Shown one piece after another: positions 51,991 through 60,905 of a DNA stretch of 64,000 bases. The stretch covers positions 214,106 through 278,105 of the forward strand of contig CANNFQ010000005.1 of the NCBI GenBank assembly GCA_947503925.1, read 5' to 3'. Position 1 is the first letter of the stretch; every line of letters begins with the position of its first letter. The DNA is from an uncultured Paracoccaceae bacterium (GTDB taxonomy: Bacteria; Pseudomonadota; Alphaproteobacteria; Rhodobacterales; Rhodobacteraceae). The notes under the pieces were generated by a model. It had not been told where the DNA came from. It made no database searches and was given only the letters and a program-made list of their open reading frames with translations. The position numbers were made by a program, and so were the translations under genes.

Positions 51991-54303
51991 TCAGCAATAC
52001 AGGGCACGGTTATTCTTGACGTGACGCTCCACCAGTTTGTTGGCGCGGCGTCCCTGTGGGACAAAACGCGCCAGCGGGCGATCAACGAAAGGGGTATCGC
52101 CAAAAATCAGTGCAATCTCTTCGGCAGCGTCCGGCGTCATCGCTTTCATCGCCTCGGTTCCGGCATATAGCGTCTCCGCTGGGGCGCCATCCGCCTCGAT
52201 GATCTCATGATTGTCGCATAGCAGGTGGAAATAAGCGACCTCAGTGATATCCGCAGCCGTTACAACACCCGGCAGGCCCAGCAGATGTTTGGCGGGAACA
52301 AGGATCTCTTCGGTGTCGAACATGCGGACGGCAATCTTGGACCGAACAAGGATGCGATGCTGTGGCGACACGATCAGGTCGCGAGATGGGATATTCTCGC
52401 CCAATGCCCCGGCTGCGATGCGAATAGGGCGCAGTTTTGGAAAGGCGGTCAGTGTTTCATCCGTCAGGGTCCGGGTGCCGATCCAGCGGGTGGTTTGCAG
52501 GCCGTTGTCACGGGTCACCAACCTGTCGCCGACCTCCAAGGTTTCGATGGGGCGCGTGCCATGTTCCGTTGCGATCTGTGTGCCACCGGCAAAGCATACA
52601 ACAAGGTCTTCAATCTCGGAAAAATTGACGGTTTGCCCACTGTCATAAACCGCAGTACCACTGACAGAGTCGCCATCGGCATCCGCCGTGGTCGTAACCG
52701 TGAAAGCACCAAAGCCCGTCAGATCAAGACTGTCATTATCGACACCATCCGTTTCGGTGGTGGAGCCATCAATTGTAATGGTGGTTGATCCATTACTACT
52801 GGTCTGCCCGAAATCCAGCGTGAACGTGTCAGCATCATCGCCACCGGTTGCGGTGTCGCCAACACCGACGGTGATCGCATCTTCGCCACGCCCGCCTTGG
52901 ATGGTGTCATTGCCATCGCCGCCATCAATCGTGTCGTCAAACGAAAGGCCGGCAATCAAAGTGTCATAATCAAAAGGCGTGATGCCGGTGGGGCCCCCGA
53001 GATTGGTCAGCGTTGTGCCCGGCGCAATCGGCGGACCACCGATCTGGATCAGGACATAACCGTCCTCCAAACTTGCATCATCCGCAGCCGTGTCGCTGTC
53101 ATTCAGATCAACATCGATGACTGCGAAGGTATAAACCGTGCCGCCCGCATCCTCGAACGTCTGTGTGAAATCGATATAGGCATCATATTCGACACCATTG
53201 ATTTCGATACTTTGGGTGGCGTCGGTCGAAATATCGTTGGAACCACCAGAAAGGTCGCCGGAAAGGGTCTGGTCGTTATCCAGAAAACGAACAGCGACTG
53301 GATCAGTCGTGAATTCCATTTCGGACACATCACCGAAGCCAAAATCACCGGTTCCGGTGATGTTGTAATTCTCACCGATGATATAGGCGTTGCCCGCATA
53401 AAAATATTCGTTCCCGGCGCCGGGATCATCGGACTCGTCCCCAAAAATGACATCATCGCCTGTGCCGCCCGTGATGATGTCGTCGCCGATGCCACCGGCA
53501 ATGGTGTCGTCATCGGCACCGCCGCTCAGCGTATCATTGCCACCTTCACCATCGATATCATCATCGCCTGCGCCGCCATCGATAATGTCGTTGCCCTCAA
53601 CACCTGCGGCCTCTCCCGTGGTGGAATAACCCGGCCCCGGCGGCAGGCCGATCATTCCACTATCATTGATGTCGGTCGTAACGCCACCGGTATCGGGGCC
53701 ATTCACGGTCACTTGCAGGAAATCGCCACCTTGGTTTTCCCAATACCGGACCTGAATTGTGTAGGTTTCATTGCTATCAAGCGTGACCTCGCCCGAACGG
53801 GTCGTAGGGCCTTGGTGGAAATCATTATTCATGAAATCCGCAGTCGATCCGCCCTGCGTAAAGGTAACCGGGTTCCCCAGACTGTCGAATATCTGAATCG
53901 TTGACCCATCATCGGAACGGGTCGCAAATGTGTAGGTACCACCAGCAGTCACTTCCAGCGTGCTGGTATAGATCACGCCGAAATCTTCGGGGTTTCCGCC
54001 CGTACCACGAACGGAATTTGTCAGATCGCCTTCGTTGAAATCGGTGACATAGCCCGATCCGGTTCGTTCACCGCTGTCATCACCAAAATCAAACGCTTGG
54101 CCATCTGCCGAAGAGAAATCGTAATCGAAGGTTTCAAAATGCCAACTGCCCGCAATCGGGCCGTCGCCGCGCAAAACGTCATCGCCGGTGTCGCCGGTGA
54201 TCGCGTCGTTTCCAAAACCGCCTGACAACTGGTCCGACGCACCGGTCCCCGTAATGGTCTGATTGCCTTCGGTGGCGGGGTTGTCGCTGGAATTGTCTGC
54301 CAT
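51991..54303 (-). CDS. PA14 / RTX-like calcium-binding / Hint domain protein
   Basis: A 770-residue acidic, probably secreted protein. Short RTX-like repeats (GGFGNDAITGDTGDD) start it, followed by a PA14-type domain (~60-200, FATRSDDGSTIQIFD), more calcium-type glycine/aspartate repeats (~225-300, 475-500) and a C-terminal Hint domain (~575-740: CFAGGTQIATEHGTRPIETL, LIVSPQHRILVR). No N-terminal signal; such proteins usually leave by type I secretion, and Hint may cut the protein autocatalytically. It sits between rplY and pth, which are neighbours in many genomes, hence a likely insertion. Confidence 0.88.
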   Translation of the reverse strand: MADNSSDNPATEGNQTITGTGASDQLSGGFGNDAITGDTGDDVLRGDGPIAGSWHFETFDYDFSSADGQAFDFGDDSGERTGSGYVTDFNEGDLTNSVRGTGGNPEDFGVIYTSTLEVTAGGTYTFATRSDDGSTIQIFDSLGNPVTFTQGGSTADFMNNDFHQGPTTRSGEVTLDSNETYTIQVRYWENQGGDFLQVTVNGPDTGGVTTDINDSGMIGLPPGPGYSTTGEAAGVEGNDIIDGGAGDDDIDGEGGNDTLSGGADDDTIAGGIGDDIITGGTGDDVIFGDESDDPGAGNEYFYAGNAYIIGENYNITGTGDFGFGDVSEMEFTTDPVAVRFLDNDQTLSGDLSGGSNDISTDATQSIEINGVEYDAYIDFTQTFEDAGGTVYTFAVIDVDLNDSDTAADDASLEDGYVLIQIGGPPIAPGTTLTNLGGPTGITPFDYDTLIAGLSFDDTIDGGDGNDTIQGGRGEDAITVGVGDTATGGDDADTFTLDFGQTSSNGSTTITIDGSTTETDGVDNDSLDLTGFGAFTVTTTADADGDSVSGTAVYDSGQTVNFSEIEDLVVCFAGGTQIATEHGTRPIETLEVGDRLVTRDNGLQTTRWIGTRTLTDETLTAFPKLRPIRIAAGALGENIPSRDLIVSPQHRILVRSKIAVRMFDTEEILVPAKHLLGLPGVVTAADITEVAYFHLLCDNHEIIEADGAPAETLYAGTEAMKAMTPDAAEEIALIFGDTPFVDRPLARFVPQGRRANKLVERHVKNNRALYC

Positions 54304-54720
54304 ACTCTCGGGCTTTCATCTACTCGAACGGGTCGTCGTTTGTTGCGAACCGACAGTTGATCGCCGGCTGGCTGTGATTTCGGCGTATTGCTAACACAAT
54401 CAATGGCCTCGCAGGAAGAAAATTTAGTGGCCAACCTGCGAACTTCAAATCAAGGCACATCAATTCCTAATACCACGTTTACATTTTCAGCGTGCGGCGC
54501 GTTAATCCGGCATTGCGCCGCGAAAGGGTCCGACGTTTTGCCGACGTTGCGCCGACGCATTGCCGACAGCCATTTTTGGCCAAAACCCCTTAATTAACGA
54601 TGATTCGCGCAGCGCCACGCCAACCGGCCGTTGCGTCGTCACAGAACCAGCACCGAACGTTGCGCACCCCCCTATCTTCCCGGGCTGGCGCTGCACTGCG
54701 GCATAAGCTAGACTGCGACC
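54304..54720. other. gene-free region upstream of pth
   Basis: About 415 bp with no gene I can support. GCCGACG occurs three times with short spacing at about 54,538-54,566. The promoters of the leftward PA14/Hint gene and of pth should both lie here. Confidence 0.45.
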
Positions 54721-55395
54721 ATGAAACTTATCGTTGGCCTTGGAAATCCAGGCGCAAAATACGCGCATAACCGTCACAATATCGGCTTCATGGCCGTCGA
54801 TCAGATTGCATCTGATCACGGATTCAGCCCGTGGCGGTCCAAATTCCAAGGGCAGATCGCCGAAGGACGGTTCGGATCAGCCAAAGTGACCCTGTTGAAA
54901 CCCGAAACCTTCATGAACCTCTCTGGTCAGGCGGTGGGTGAGGCGATGCGCTACCTTAAACTCGCACCCGAGGATGTCATTGTTTTCCATGACGAAATTG
55001 ACCTCGTTCCCGGCAAGGTGCGGTTGAAAACAGGCGGCGGGCATGCCGGACATAATGGGCTGCGTTCGATCCACGGGCATATCGGGCCGGATTATGACCG
55101 GGTGCGGCTGGGTGTTGGGCATCCGGGGCACAAGGACGCCGTGCCGGGCTATGTGTTGCGCGATTTCCCCAAGGCAGATGCAGATTGGCTGGATGACCTG
55201 CTGCGCGGGATCGGCGACGGGATCCCACAGCTGATTGATGGCGATGGGGGCAAGTTCCTCAACGCGATTGCGCTACGGGTCGCACCGCCACGGTCTTCCA
55301 CCAGTCAATCAAAACCAAAACCCAGCGCACCCGAACCAGCACCGGTTGAAGACACGCGCAGCGCGATGCAAAAACTCGTGGACAGGTTCCGTTGA
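54721..55395 (+). CDS. pth: peptidyl-tRNA hydrolase
   Basis: A 224-residue Pth that frees tRNA from dropped peptidyl-tRNAs. The catalytic His and substrate Asn are in VGLGNPGAKYAHNRHNIGF, the Asp in FHDEIDLVPGKVRLK, and GGGHAGHNGLRSI follows. The last ~30 residues are a Pro/Ser-rich extension beyond the ~190-residue norm. The stop overlaps the next gene's start. Confidence 0.95.
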   Translation: MKLIVGLGNPGAKYAHNRHNIGFMAVDQIASDHGFSPWRSKFQGQIAEGRFGSAKVTLLKPETFMNLSGQAVGEAMRYLKLAPEDVIVFHDEIDLVPGKVRLKTGGGHAGHNGLRSIHGHIGPDYDRVRLGVGHPGHKDAVPGYVLRDFPKADADWLDDLLRGIGDGIPQLIDGDGGKFLNAIALRVAPPRSSTSQSKPKPSAPEPAPVEDTRSAMQKLVDRFR

Positions 55396-56432
55396 TCCCC
55401 GAAAAAGTCGCAGAGGCCTTCGCCTTTCAAGGCAAGGCATGCAGCGATCTGGGCTCGCCTTTCATGGGCCAGTTGATGGGGCTTTGCGCAACGCGCGACT
55501 GGCCAGACGGGGCGATCAAAACACGCATTTTTAACTGGCCCGGCGCGATTGGGCCGCGCGATCAATCCGTTCCGTTACGACTGGCGGGGGCGCTTCATGC
55601 GGCTTTTTTAAAGGGCGATGAAGCACTGACCGCCGTCTACCCGCCACATCAGGTCAGTGACGATACCCTCTGGGATGCGGTATGTGCGGCATTGGTCGCA
55701 CAGGCCGATTTCATCGACAGTTGGATCGACAGTCCACCCCAAACGAACGAGGTCCGCAGGTCCATCGCCCTGATCAGCGTCGGCCATTGGCTGGCAGATC
55801 ACTACGGGCTGCCGATCCACACCTCTGAGCTAGGGGCGAGCGGTGGGTTAAACCTGCATTGGGACCGATATGGCATGCTGGCACAGGGGCAAGTTTTTGG
55901 TGCCGCAAAGCCCGCATTGACACTCAAACCTGACTGGTCCGGCCCCCTGCCCCCGGACGCAACAGCACAGGTCGTGTCGCGGGCAGGCATTGACCTGAAC
56001 CCGCTTGATCCGGGCAACCCCGCCGAGGCTTTGCGCTTGCAGGCCTATCTCTGGCCCGATCAACCCGAACGGATGGCGTTGACGCGCGCTGCGATGGCAG
56101 CCACAACCACCAAGGTCGCCCAAGGGGACGCAGTTGATTGGCTGGCATCGCGCCTGAACCATATTGATGGGCAGTTGCACCTGATCTACAGCACCATTGC
56201 GTGGCAGTATTTTCCCACGGAAAAGCAGAAGCTTGGCGAACGTCTGATCGCTGACGCCGGGAAAAGCGCGACCGACCAAGCCCCGCTGGCATGGTTCTCG
56301 ATGGAAAATGATGGCGGCGCGCGCGGCGCGGCGCTGACCCTGCGGCTCTGGCCGGGCGACCGGATCATCTGGCTCGGGCGCGCAGATTTTCACGGACGCT
56401 GGATCGACTGGACCGGCGGGCTGCCAAGCTGA
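55392..56432 (+). CDS. DUF2332 family protein
   Basis: A 346-residue cytoplasmic protein of the DUF2332 family: AFAFQGKACSDLGSPFMGQL, SIALISVGHWLADHYGLPIH, ELGASGGLNLHWDRY. The ELGASGGLNL stretch recalls a methyltransferase glycine loop, but function is unknown. It overlaps pth by 4 bp, a pairing common in Rhodobacterales. Start at 55392 (TTG) gives the full N-terminus. Confidence 0.85.
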   Translation: MIPEKVAEAFAFQGKACSDLGSPFMGQLMGLCATRDWPDGAIKTRIFNWPGAIGPRDQSVPLRLAGALHAAFLKGDEALTAVYPPHQVSDDTLWDAVCAALVAQADFIDSWIDSPPQTNEVRRSIALISVGHWLADHYGLPIHTSELGASGGLNLHWDRYGMLAQGQVFGAAKPALTLKPDWSGPLPPDATAQVVSRAGIDLNPLDPGNPAEALRLQAYLWPDQPERMALTRAAMAATTTKVAQGDAVDWLASRLNHIDGQLHLIYSTIAWQYFPTEKQKLGERLIADAGKSATDQAPLAWFSMENDGGARGAALTLRLWPGDRIIWLGRADFHGRWIDWTGGLPS

Positions 56433-56483
56433 TTGCAAAGGGCTCAAAGACACGGCATCCTGACCTTGCAAAAGGATCCTGTC

Positions 56484-57647
56484 ATGAAAACACTGTTGAA
56501 ATGGATCGTCAGAATACTGGCTGTTCTGGGGATTACATTGGGTGGCCTCGCCATCTGGAAATATGAGGAATACCAGCGGCTTATGGCTGTGCTTTCGTTA
56601 TTTTCCGAGGAAAAGATCGTCACAAATTTTTCCAGTATGAACAGCGCATTTCTGACGACAGCACTGGGCCAAGGTACCATCGCGCCCAGCCCCCTGCTCC
56701 CCGGCCCGCAAGCCACCTTGCCGCCAGAGGCGGCAGACTGGATCGCGGAACGCAGCGTGACCGCATTGGTGGTCCTGAAAGACGGGCAAGTCGTGTTTGA
56801 GGACTATTTCAAAGACACCAATGCCAACGACCTGCGGATCAATTGGTCGGTGTCAAAAAGCTACCTCTCTGCGCTGTTTGGCGTGCTCTTGGCCGAAGGG
56901 GCATTTGACAGCATCGATGACCCCGTCACCAAATACGCCCCATCGCTGAAAACAACCGCCTATGCCGATGCAAGCATCAAGGACGTGTTGCAGATGTCAT
57001 CAGGAGTGACCTTTGACGAAGACTACCTCGCCTTCTTTTCAGATATCAACAGGATGGGGCGGGTGCTGGCACTTGGCGGGTCAATGGACGGGTTCACGCT
57101 GAAACAGGATGACAGTTTCGCCCTACCCGGCGCAGGATGGAAATATGTCTCAATCGACACCCATGTGATCGGGATGGTGATCCGGGGTGCAACAGGACGG
57201 GATATCGCATCGCTCATGACCGAAAAAATCGTTACGCCACTGGGGTTTGAGGCTGATCCATACTACCTGACCGATGGTTATGAGGTGGCATTTGTGCTGG
57301 GCGGGTTGAATTCCACAACCCGCGACAATGCGCGTTTCGGCCAGATGTTCGCCAATGGAGGCCATTGGCAGGGGCAACAGATCGTACCGGGCGATTGGGT
57401 CGATGCCTCAACCATTGCCAGCGCAAAAACCGTACCCGGGGCCATTGGATACGGATACCAGTGGTGGATCCCCGACGGGTCCGCACCGGGGCAATTTCTG
57501 GCCCGTGGCATTTACGGCCAATATATCTATGTAGACCGTATCAACAATGTCGTCATTGCCGTGCATGGGGCCGACCGGAAGTTCCGCGAACCGGGCGTCA
57601 ATGCACAGAATGAAAACATGTTCCGCCTGATTGCAGAAAGTCTCTGA
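56484..57647 (+). CDS. class C beta-lactamase-like serine hydrolase
   Basis: A 387-residue periplasmic hydrolase anchored by an N-terminal hydrophobic helix (WIVRILAVLGITLGGLAIW). The nucleophile motif SxxK is in NWSVSKSYLSALF; a Tyr motif (YVSIDTH) and a KTG-like HGA near the end follow the penicillin-binding-protein fold of EstB/6-aminohexanoate-dimer hydrolases. Likely acts on an ester or amide; target unknown. The ATG at 56484 gives the membrane helix directly. Confidence 0.82.
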   Translation: MKTLLKWIVRILAVLGITLGGLAIWKYEEYQRLMAVLSLFSEEKIVTNFSSMNSAFLTTALGQGTIAPSPLLPGPQATLPPEAADWIAERSVTALVVLKDGQVVFEDYFKDTNANDLRINWSVSKSYLSALFGVLLAEGAFDSIDDPVTKYAPSLKTTAYADASIKDVLQMSSGVTFDEDYLAFFSDINRMGRVLALGGSMDGFTLKQDDSFALPGAGWKYVSIDTHVIGMVIRGATGRDIASLMTEKIVTPLGFEADPYYLTDGYEVAFVLGGLNSTTRDNARFGQMFANGGHWQGQQIVPGDWVDASTIASAKTVPGAIGYGYQWWIPDGSAPGQFLARGIYGQYIYVDRINNVVIAVHGADRKFREPGVNAQNENMFRLIAESL

Positions 57648-57648
57648 C

Positions 57649-58053
57649 ATGGAAAAGGATCCATCATTCAACGTCCTTGGCAGCACGCTCATCCCCTGTT
57701 CGACCGATCCGATGACTGGGTTCTTTCGCAACGGGGCATGCGATACCTGTGCTGCTGATACGGGCAGCCATACTGTTTGTGCGGTGACGACGGATGAGTT
57801 TCTGGCGTTGTCGAAATACCTTGGCAATGACCTCAGCACATCGCGCCCGGAATATGGCTTTGTCGGGCTGAAAGCGGGCGATCATTGGTGCCTTTGCGCA
57901 AGCCGGTTCCTGCAAGCCCATGACGAAGGGGCCGCGCCACAGGTCAACCTGCATGCGACACATGTGCGTGCGCTGGACATCGTGCCAATTGATGTGCTGC
58001 GTCAATATGATATCGATGGTGACGCGACCGGCAGAACGGACCAAAGCACATGA
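57649..58053 (+). CDS. DUF2237 family protein
   Basis: A 134-residue protein matching the DUF2237 pattern: NVLGSTLIPCSTDPMTGFFR, CDTCAADTGSHTVCAVTT, LKAGDHWCLCASRF and NLHATHVRALDIVP. Conserved cysteines suggest metal or redox function, unproved. It starts one base after the hydrolase stop and overlaps the next gene by 4 bp. Confidence 0.88.
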   Translation: MEKDPSFNVLGSTLIPCSTDPMTGFFRNGACDTCAADTGSHTVCAVTTDEFLALSKYLGNDLSTSRPEYGFVGLKAGDHWCLCASRFLQAHDEGAAPQVNLHATHVRALDIVPIDVLRQYDIDGDATGRTDQST

Positions 58054-58409
58054 GCAAGTATCACATTCTTTCACTGATCATCGCGGCATCTTATGCACCA
58101 ACTGTGGCCTTGGGGCAAAACGCGCAGCTCGGCGATTTGGCTGGCAGCTATGACCATTTCGATGGCGATGATCATGGCGACATGATCAACCATGATCCGC
58201 AATTGATCGCGCGGCAGACAGCACTGGCAGCGGCCAGTGAACCTGCGGATGACACAAAGGTATCATCGTTTGAATTTAGCGGGTCACTTAAGATCGGGGT
58301 GAATACGAGCTCGGGTGGATATGGCAGGGCAACGATTGCCGCACGGCAACGCAATATCGGCGGGTCAAATGTGAGCGTCGGGGTCAGCCTGTCCAAAGGT
58401 TTTGAATAG
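58050..58409 (+). CDS. small secreted hypothetical protein
   Basis: A 119-residue protein with a signal peptide (HILSLIIAASYAPTVALGQ). The mature part has a His/Asp-rich patch (YDHFDGDDHGDMINHD) that could bind metal, then a beta-rich tail (SLKIGVNTSSGGYGRATIAA). Overlaps the DUF2237 gene. No family recognised. Faces the LuxR-type regulator convergently. Confidence 0.65.
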   Translation: MSKYHILSLIIAASYAPTVALGQNAQLGDLAGSYDHFDGDDHGDMINHDPQLIARQTALAAASEPADDTKVSSFEFSGSLKIGVNTSSGGYGRATIAARQRNIGGSNVSVGVSLSKGFE

Positions 58410-58441
58410 GGTCAAACTTCATCTGCAGCGCGGTAAGACAA

Positions 58442-58933
58442 TCAGCTGCAACCGACGGCTGGAGGTTCCATCAGGTCGTCAATAAACAGGCTCAGTAATT
58501 GCATCCGACCGGCCACGCCAGCCTTGCGATAGATTGCGTTGGTCTGCGCCTTGATCGTGCCCTCACTAACCTCGCGCAGGGTTGCAATTTCGCTTGTCGA
58601 CATCCCTTTGATCGCAAATAGGGCCACGTCCCTTTCCGCCGGGGTCAATGCCCATGCGGTGAACCGTTCTTCCATCACATCCATGAACGCCCCAGAGGCC
58701 GCGCGCAGCTGATCCTCAACCACGACATTACGAGCCATGGTCCGGCGCAGCACGATCATGCCCAGCCCCATCCCCAAAAGAAGGCCAAGTGCGGCCCCCA
58801 TTTCGATCAACTCTGATATCTGCCAACTGAAAGGCGCAAAACCTAGTACGGAGGCGAGGATTTGCCACACAAAGACGACGGCGCAAAGCACCTGAACGCA
58901 CACGATAGCCAGGATGGACCAGCGCCCTGTCAC
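58442..58933 (-). CDS. membrane-anchored LuxR-type transcriptional regulator
   Basis: A 163-residue protein with two N-terminal membrane helices (ILAIVCVQVLCAVVFVWQIL, MGAALGLLLGMGLGMIVL), then a coiled link and a LuxR-type helix-turn-helix (LTPAERDVALFAIKGMSTSE, TIKAQTNAIYRKAGV). It lacks any receiver domain, so the signal must come through the membrane part. It follows the acidic-tail gene on the same strand by 32 bp and probably belongs to that cluster. Confidence 0.82.
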   Translation of the reverse strand: MTGRWSILAIVCVQVLCAVVFVWQILASVLGFAPFSWQISELIEMGAALGLLLGMGLGMIVLRRTMARNVVVEDQLRAASGAFMDVMEERFTAWALTPAERDVALFAIKGMSTSEIATLREVSEGTIKAQTNAIYRKAGVAGRMQLLSLFIDDLMEPPAVGCS

Positions 58934-58965
58934 AAATTATGCCCCTTCAGTTTGCTGGCAATCAA

Positions 58966-59460
58966 TCAATCGTCGTCGTCTTCATCGTCTTCATCATCGT
59001 CGTCATCATCATCGTCGTCATCATCGTCTTCGTCATCATCCTCGTCTTCATCGTCCTCATCCTCGTCGTCGTCATCCTCGTCGTCTTCATCCTCGTCATC
59101 ATCATTGCCTTCTTCATCTTCATCATCGTCACTATTGCCGCTACCACCTTGACCACCGGAACCACGACTATCTTCTGATGACCCGCTGCCAGGTACGACA
59201 ACGCGGCGGTCGTTGCCTACAACTTCACTACGCAGATAGTCGCGCAGTATTTCGCCCGTCTGGGGATTGATCACCAATTCGCGGACAAAATCACCACGCT
59301 CCGAGACAAAACGCAGACGCCCCAACCATGTCTGCGAGACCGTAATTTCAGAATATCCTTGGGCGCGTAACTGGGTGATGACCTGCTCTTCGACGGACTG
59401 GGCCGCCACTGAAAATGGCGCGATTGTCAGGCCGATGCATAATGCCAGTCTTTTTCGCAT
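58966..59460 (-). CDS. secreted PepSY-like protein with poly-Asp/Glu tail (copy 1)
   Basis: A 164-residue protein: signal peptide (LALCIGLTIAPFSVAAQ), then a ~60-residue PepSY-like domain (VEEQVITQLRAQGYSEITVS, NPQTGEILRDYL), a Gly/Ser linker and a ~55-residue tail made almost only of Asp and Glu. The tail is encoded by a simple GAC/GAT/GAA repeat. Likely binds Ca2+ or other cations in the periplasm. Copy 2 lies two genes upstream on the same strand. Confidence 0.8.
   Translation of the reverse strand: MRKRLALCIGLTIAPFSVAAQSVEEQVITQLRAQGYSEITVSQTWLGRLRFVSERGDFVRELVINPQTGEILRDYLRSEVVGNDRRVVVPGSGSSEDSRGSGGQGGSGNSDDDEDEEGNDDDEDEDDEDDDDEDEDDEDEDDDEDDDDDDDDDDDDEDDEDDDD
58969..59120 (-). repeat. 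GAY/GAR codon repeat tract, copy 1
   Basis: Imperfect trinucleotide/hexanucleotide repetition coding the acidic tail. Prone to slippage, so length may differ between strains. Confidence 0.85.
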
Positions 59461-59499
59461 TGCAGTTCCTTTCTGGCGTGGCAGATGCGCGGTCATTGG

Positions 59500-60120
59500 T
59501 CAGCGCCGAGCCTTGAAGGTTGCATTGAAGGCAATCGAAACGCGCTCTTGATCCGATTCATTTGGATACACCCAATGGACCAGATATGAAGGAAAAAGGA
59601 TCATATCACCCGGCTTGGGACGTATTTTCTTTTTCAACCGAAACGCAGGCGCATCAAGAATGCGCCAATTGGGCAAATCTGACCGCGGATCAAGAAATTC
59701 GATCATGCCTGAATTGCCGGTTTCGACCGCGGGTTGCGATACGTAATAGACACCAGACCATTGTGCGCCGGGATGAGTATGGGGCGCGTTATACCCGCCG
59801 GAAGGGTTCATGTTCATCCACGCGAACAGTTTCAGGGTCAGGGCGTCCAGATCTGCTTTGGCCCCGATTTTTTGGGTCGCCATCGCGATGCTGTCCGTCG
59901 CTAGGGCTTTCAAGCTTTGAACAGATGGTGTTTGCCGTTTGAAAATATTCCCAGCAGAGTGCCACCCGCTCCGGTTGGATTTCGAAACGCCTTTGCTGGA
60001 TGCGCGCAAGGCTTTACCCTCTGCAAGCAAGGCAGCATTCAGTTCTTCGTGCTCCAGGACATGAAATCGCAGAACCGGCGTGGCGAAAACTTTCTCGTAT
60101 TTGATCGTTTCAAGTTTCAT
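59500..60120 (-). CDS. 2-oxoglutarate/Fe(II) oxygenase, TIGR02466-like
   Basis: A 206-residue jelly-roll oxygenase. The iron and cosubstrate residues are visible: HTHPGAQWSGVYYVS (His), FPSYLVHWVYPNES (second His) and ERVSIAF (Arg for 2-oxoglutarate). The family (putative 2OG-Fe(II) oxygenase, TIGR02466) has no known general substrate. It sits between the two acidic-tail genes on the same strand, so these may be targets or simply neighbours. Confidence 0.85.
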   Translation of the reverse strand: MKLETIKYEKVFATPVLRFHVLEHEELNAALLAEGKALRASSKGVSKSNRSGWHSAGNIFKRQTPSVQSLKALATDSIAMATQKIGAKADLDALTLKLFAWMNMNPSGGYNAPHTHPGAQWSGVYYVSQPAVETGNSGMIEFLDPRSDLPNWRILDAPAFRLKKKIRPKPGDMILFPSYLVHWVYPNESDQERVSIAFNATFKARR

Positions 60121-60217
60121 CTACGGGCCACTTCCTTGCACGCTGCGATGCACGCCCTCGCGACACTGCGCGAGGACGATAGCGTGAATCTTCGATCAGT
60201 TTCAGGCGAATGACAAC

Positions 60218-60460
60218 TCAGTCGTCGTCTTCATCGTCATCCTCATCTTCGTCATCGTCATCTTCGTCGTCATCTTCGTCATCGTCATCTTCGTCATCAT
60301 CTTCGTCGTCATCTTCGTCATCATCTTCGTCGTCATCTTCGTCATCATCATCTTCGTCGTCATCTTCATCATCGTCTTCTTCATCATCGTCTTCTTCATC
60401 GTCTTCTTCATCATTCTCGTCGTCGTCATCGTCATCTTCATCATCATCCTCGTCATCATC
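60218..60460 (-). repeat. GAY/GAR codon repeat tract, copy 2
   Basis: About 240 bp of near-pure Asp/Glu codons, longer than copy 1, at the 3' end of the second PepSY-like gene. Confidence 0.88.
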
Positions 60461-60757
60461 AAGGAAGTCTTCATCATCACTCTTGATTTCGACGCCAGGT
60501 GTCGTGTCATCGTCATCGTCGACCGGCTCCACCTCTTCCTTCAGGACGGCACCGCTGGCCGCATCATAGATAACTTCGAGCTTGCGACCATTGCGGATGG
60601 CTTCGACCTTGACCTGGGTCGGGCCGTTCTTGACCTCGATGCGCTGATACCCCTGCGCCTGCAGCTGGCTGACGACCTGATCGGCAATGGATTGAGCGTG
60701 ACCAGCACTTGCAGCAATTGCAATGGCAGCGGTCGACGATAGAAGCAGATTTCTCAT
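60218..60757 (-). CDS. secreted PepSY-like protein with long poly-Asp/Glu tail (copy 2)
   Basis: A 179-residue paralog of copy 1: signal peptide (STAAIAIAASAGHAQ), PepSY-like core (IADQVVSQLQAQGYQRIEVK, IYDAASGAVLKEEVEP) and an acidic tail of ~100 residues after SDDEDFL. The shared QLxAQGY, VIYDAASG/NPQTGEIL pattern shows common descent with copy 1. Net charge is extreme. First gene of the leftward cluster (copy 2, oxygenase, copy 1, LuxR-type regulator). Confidence 0.8.
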   Translation of the reverse strand: MRNLLLSSTAAIAIAASAGHAQSIADQVVSQLQAQGYQRIEVKNGPTQVKVEAIRNGRKLEVIYDAASGAVLKEEVEPVDDDDDTTPGVEIKSDDEDFLDDDEDDDEDDDDDDENDEEDDEEDDDEEDDDEDDDEDDDDEDDDEDDDEDDDEDDDEDDDDEDDDEDDDDEDEDDDEDDD

Positions 60758-60905
60758 TTTGGTATCCTCTCGCAGTTTAGGGTCAGCATCATGCCGACCA
60801 TCTTCTGCAACGATCCCAAAACAATAAGGGCAGCACCATTGGCCGCCGGTTTAATGATACCTGCGTAAACCCAATAAAGAAGGACCTAAACCAAAGTTTA
60901 CGCAG

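Noticed and set aside
58862..59152. Poly-serine open frame on the plus strand (also 60210-60569)
   Set aside because: It is the antisense of the Asp/Glu codon repeats; no start signal or domain.
58969..60460. Repeat tracts considered as a CRISPR array
   Set aside because: Trinucleotide repetition inside coding sequence, no spacers of constant length.
60202..60516. Met-Thr-Lys-rich minus-strand frame
   Set aside because: A frame shadow of the acidic-tail repeat of the PepSY-like gene.
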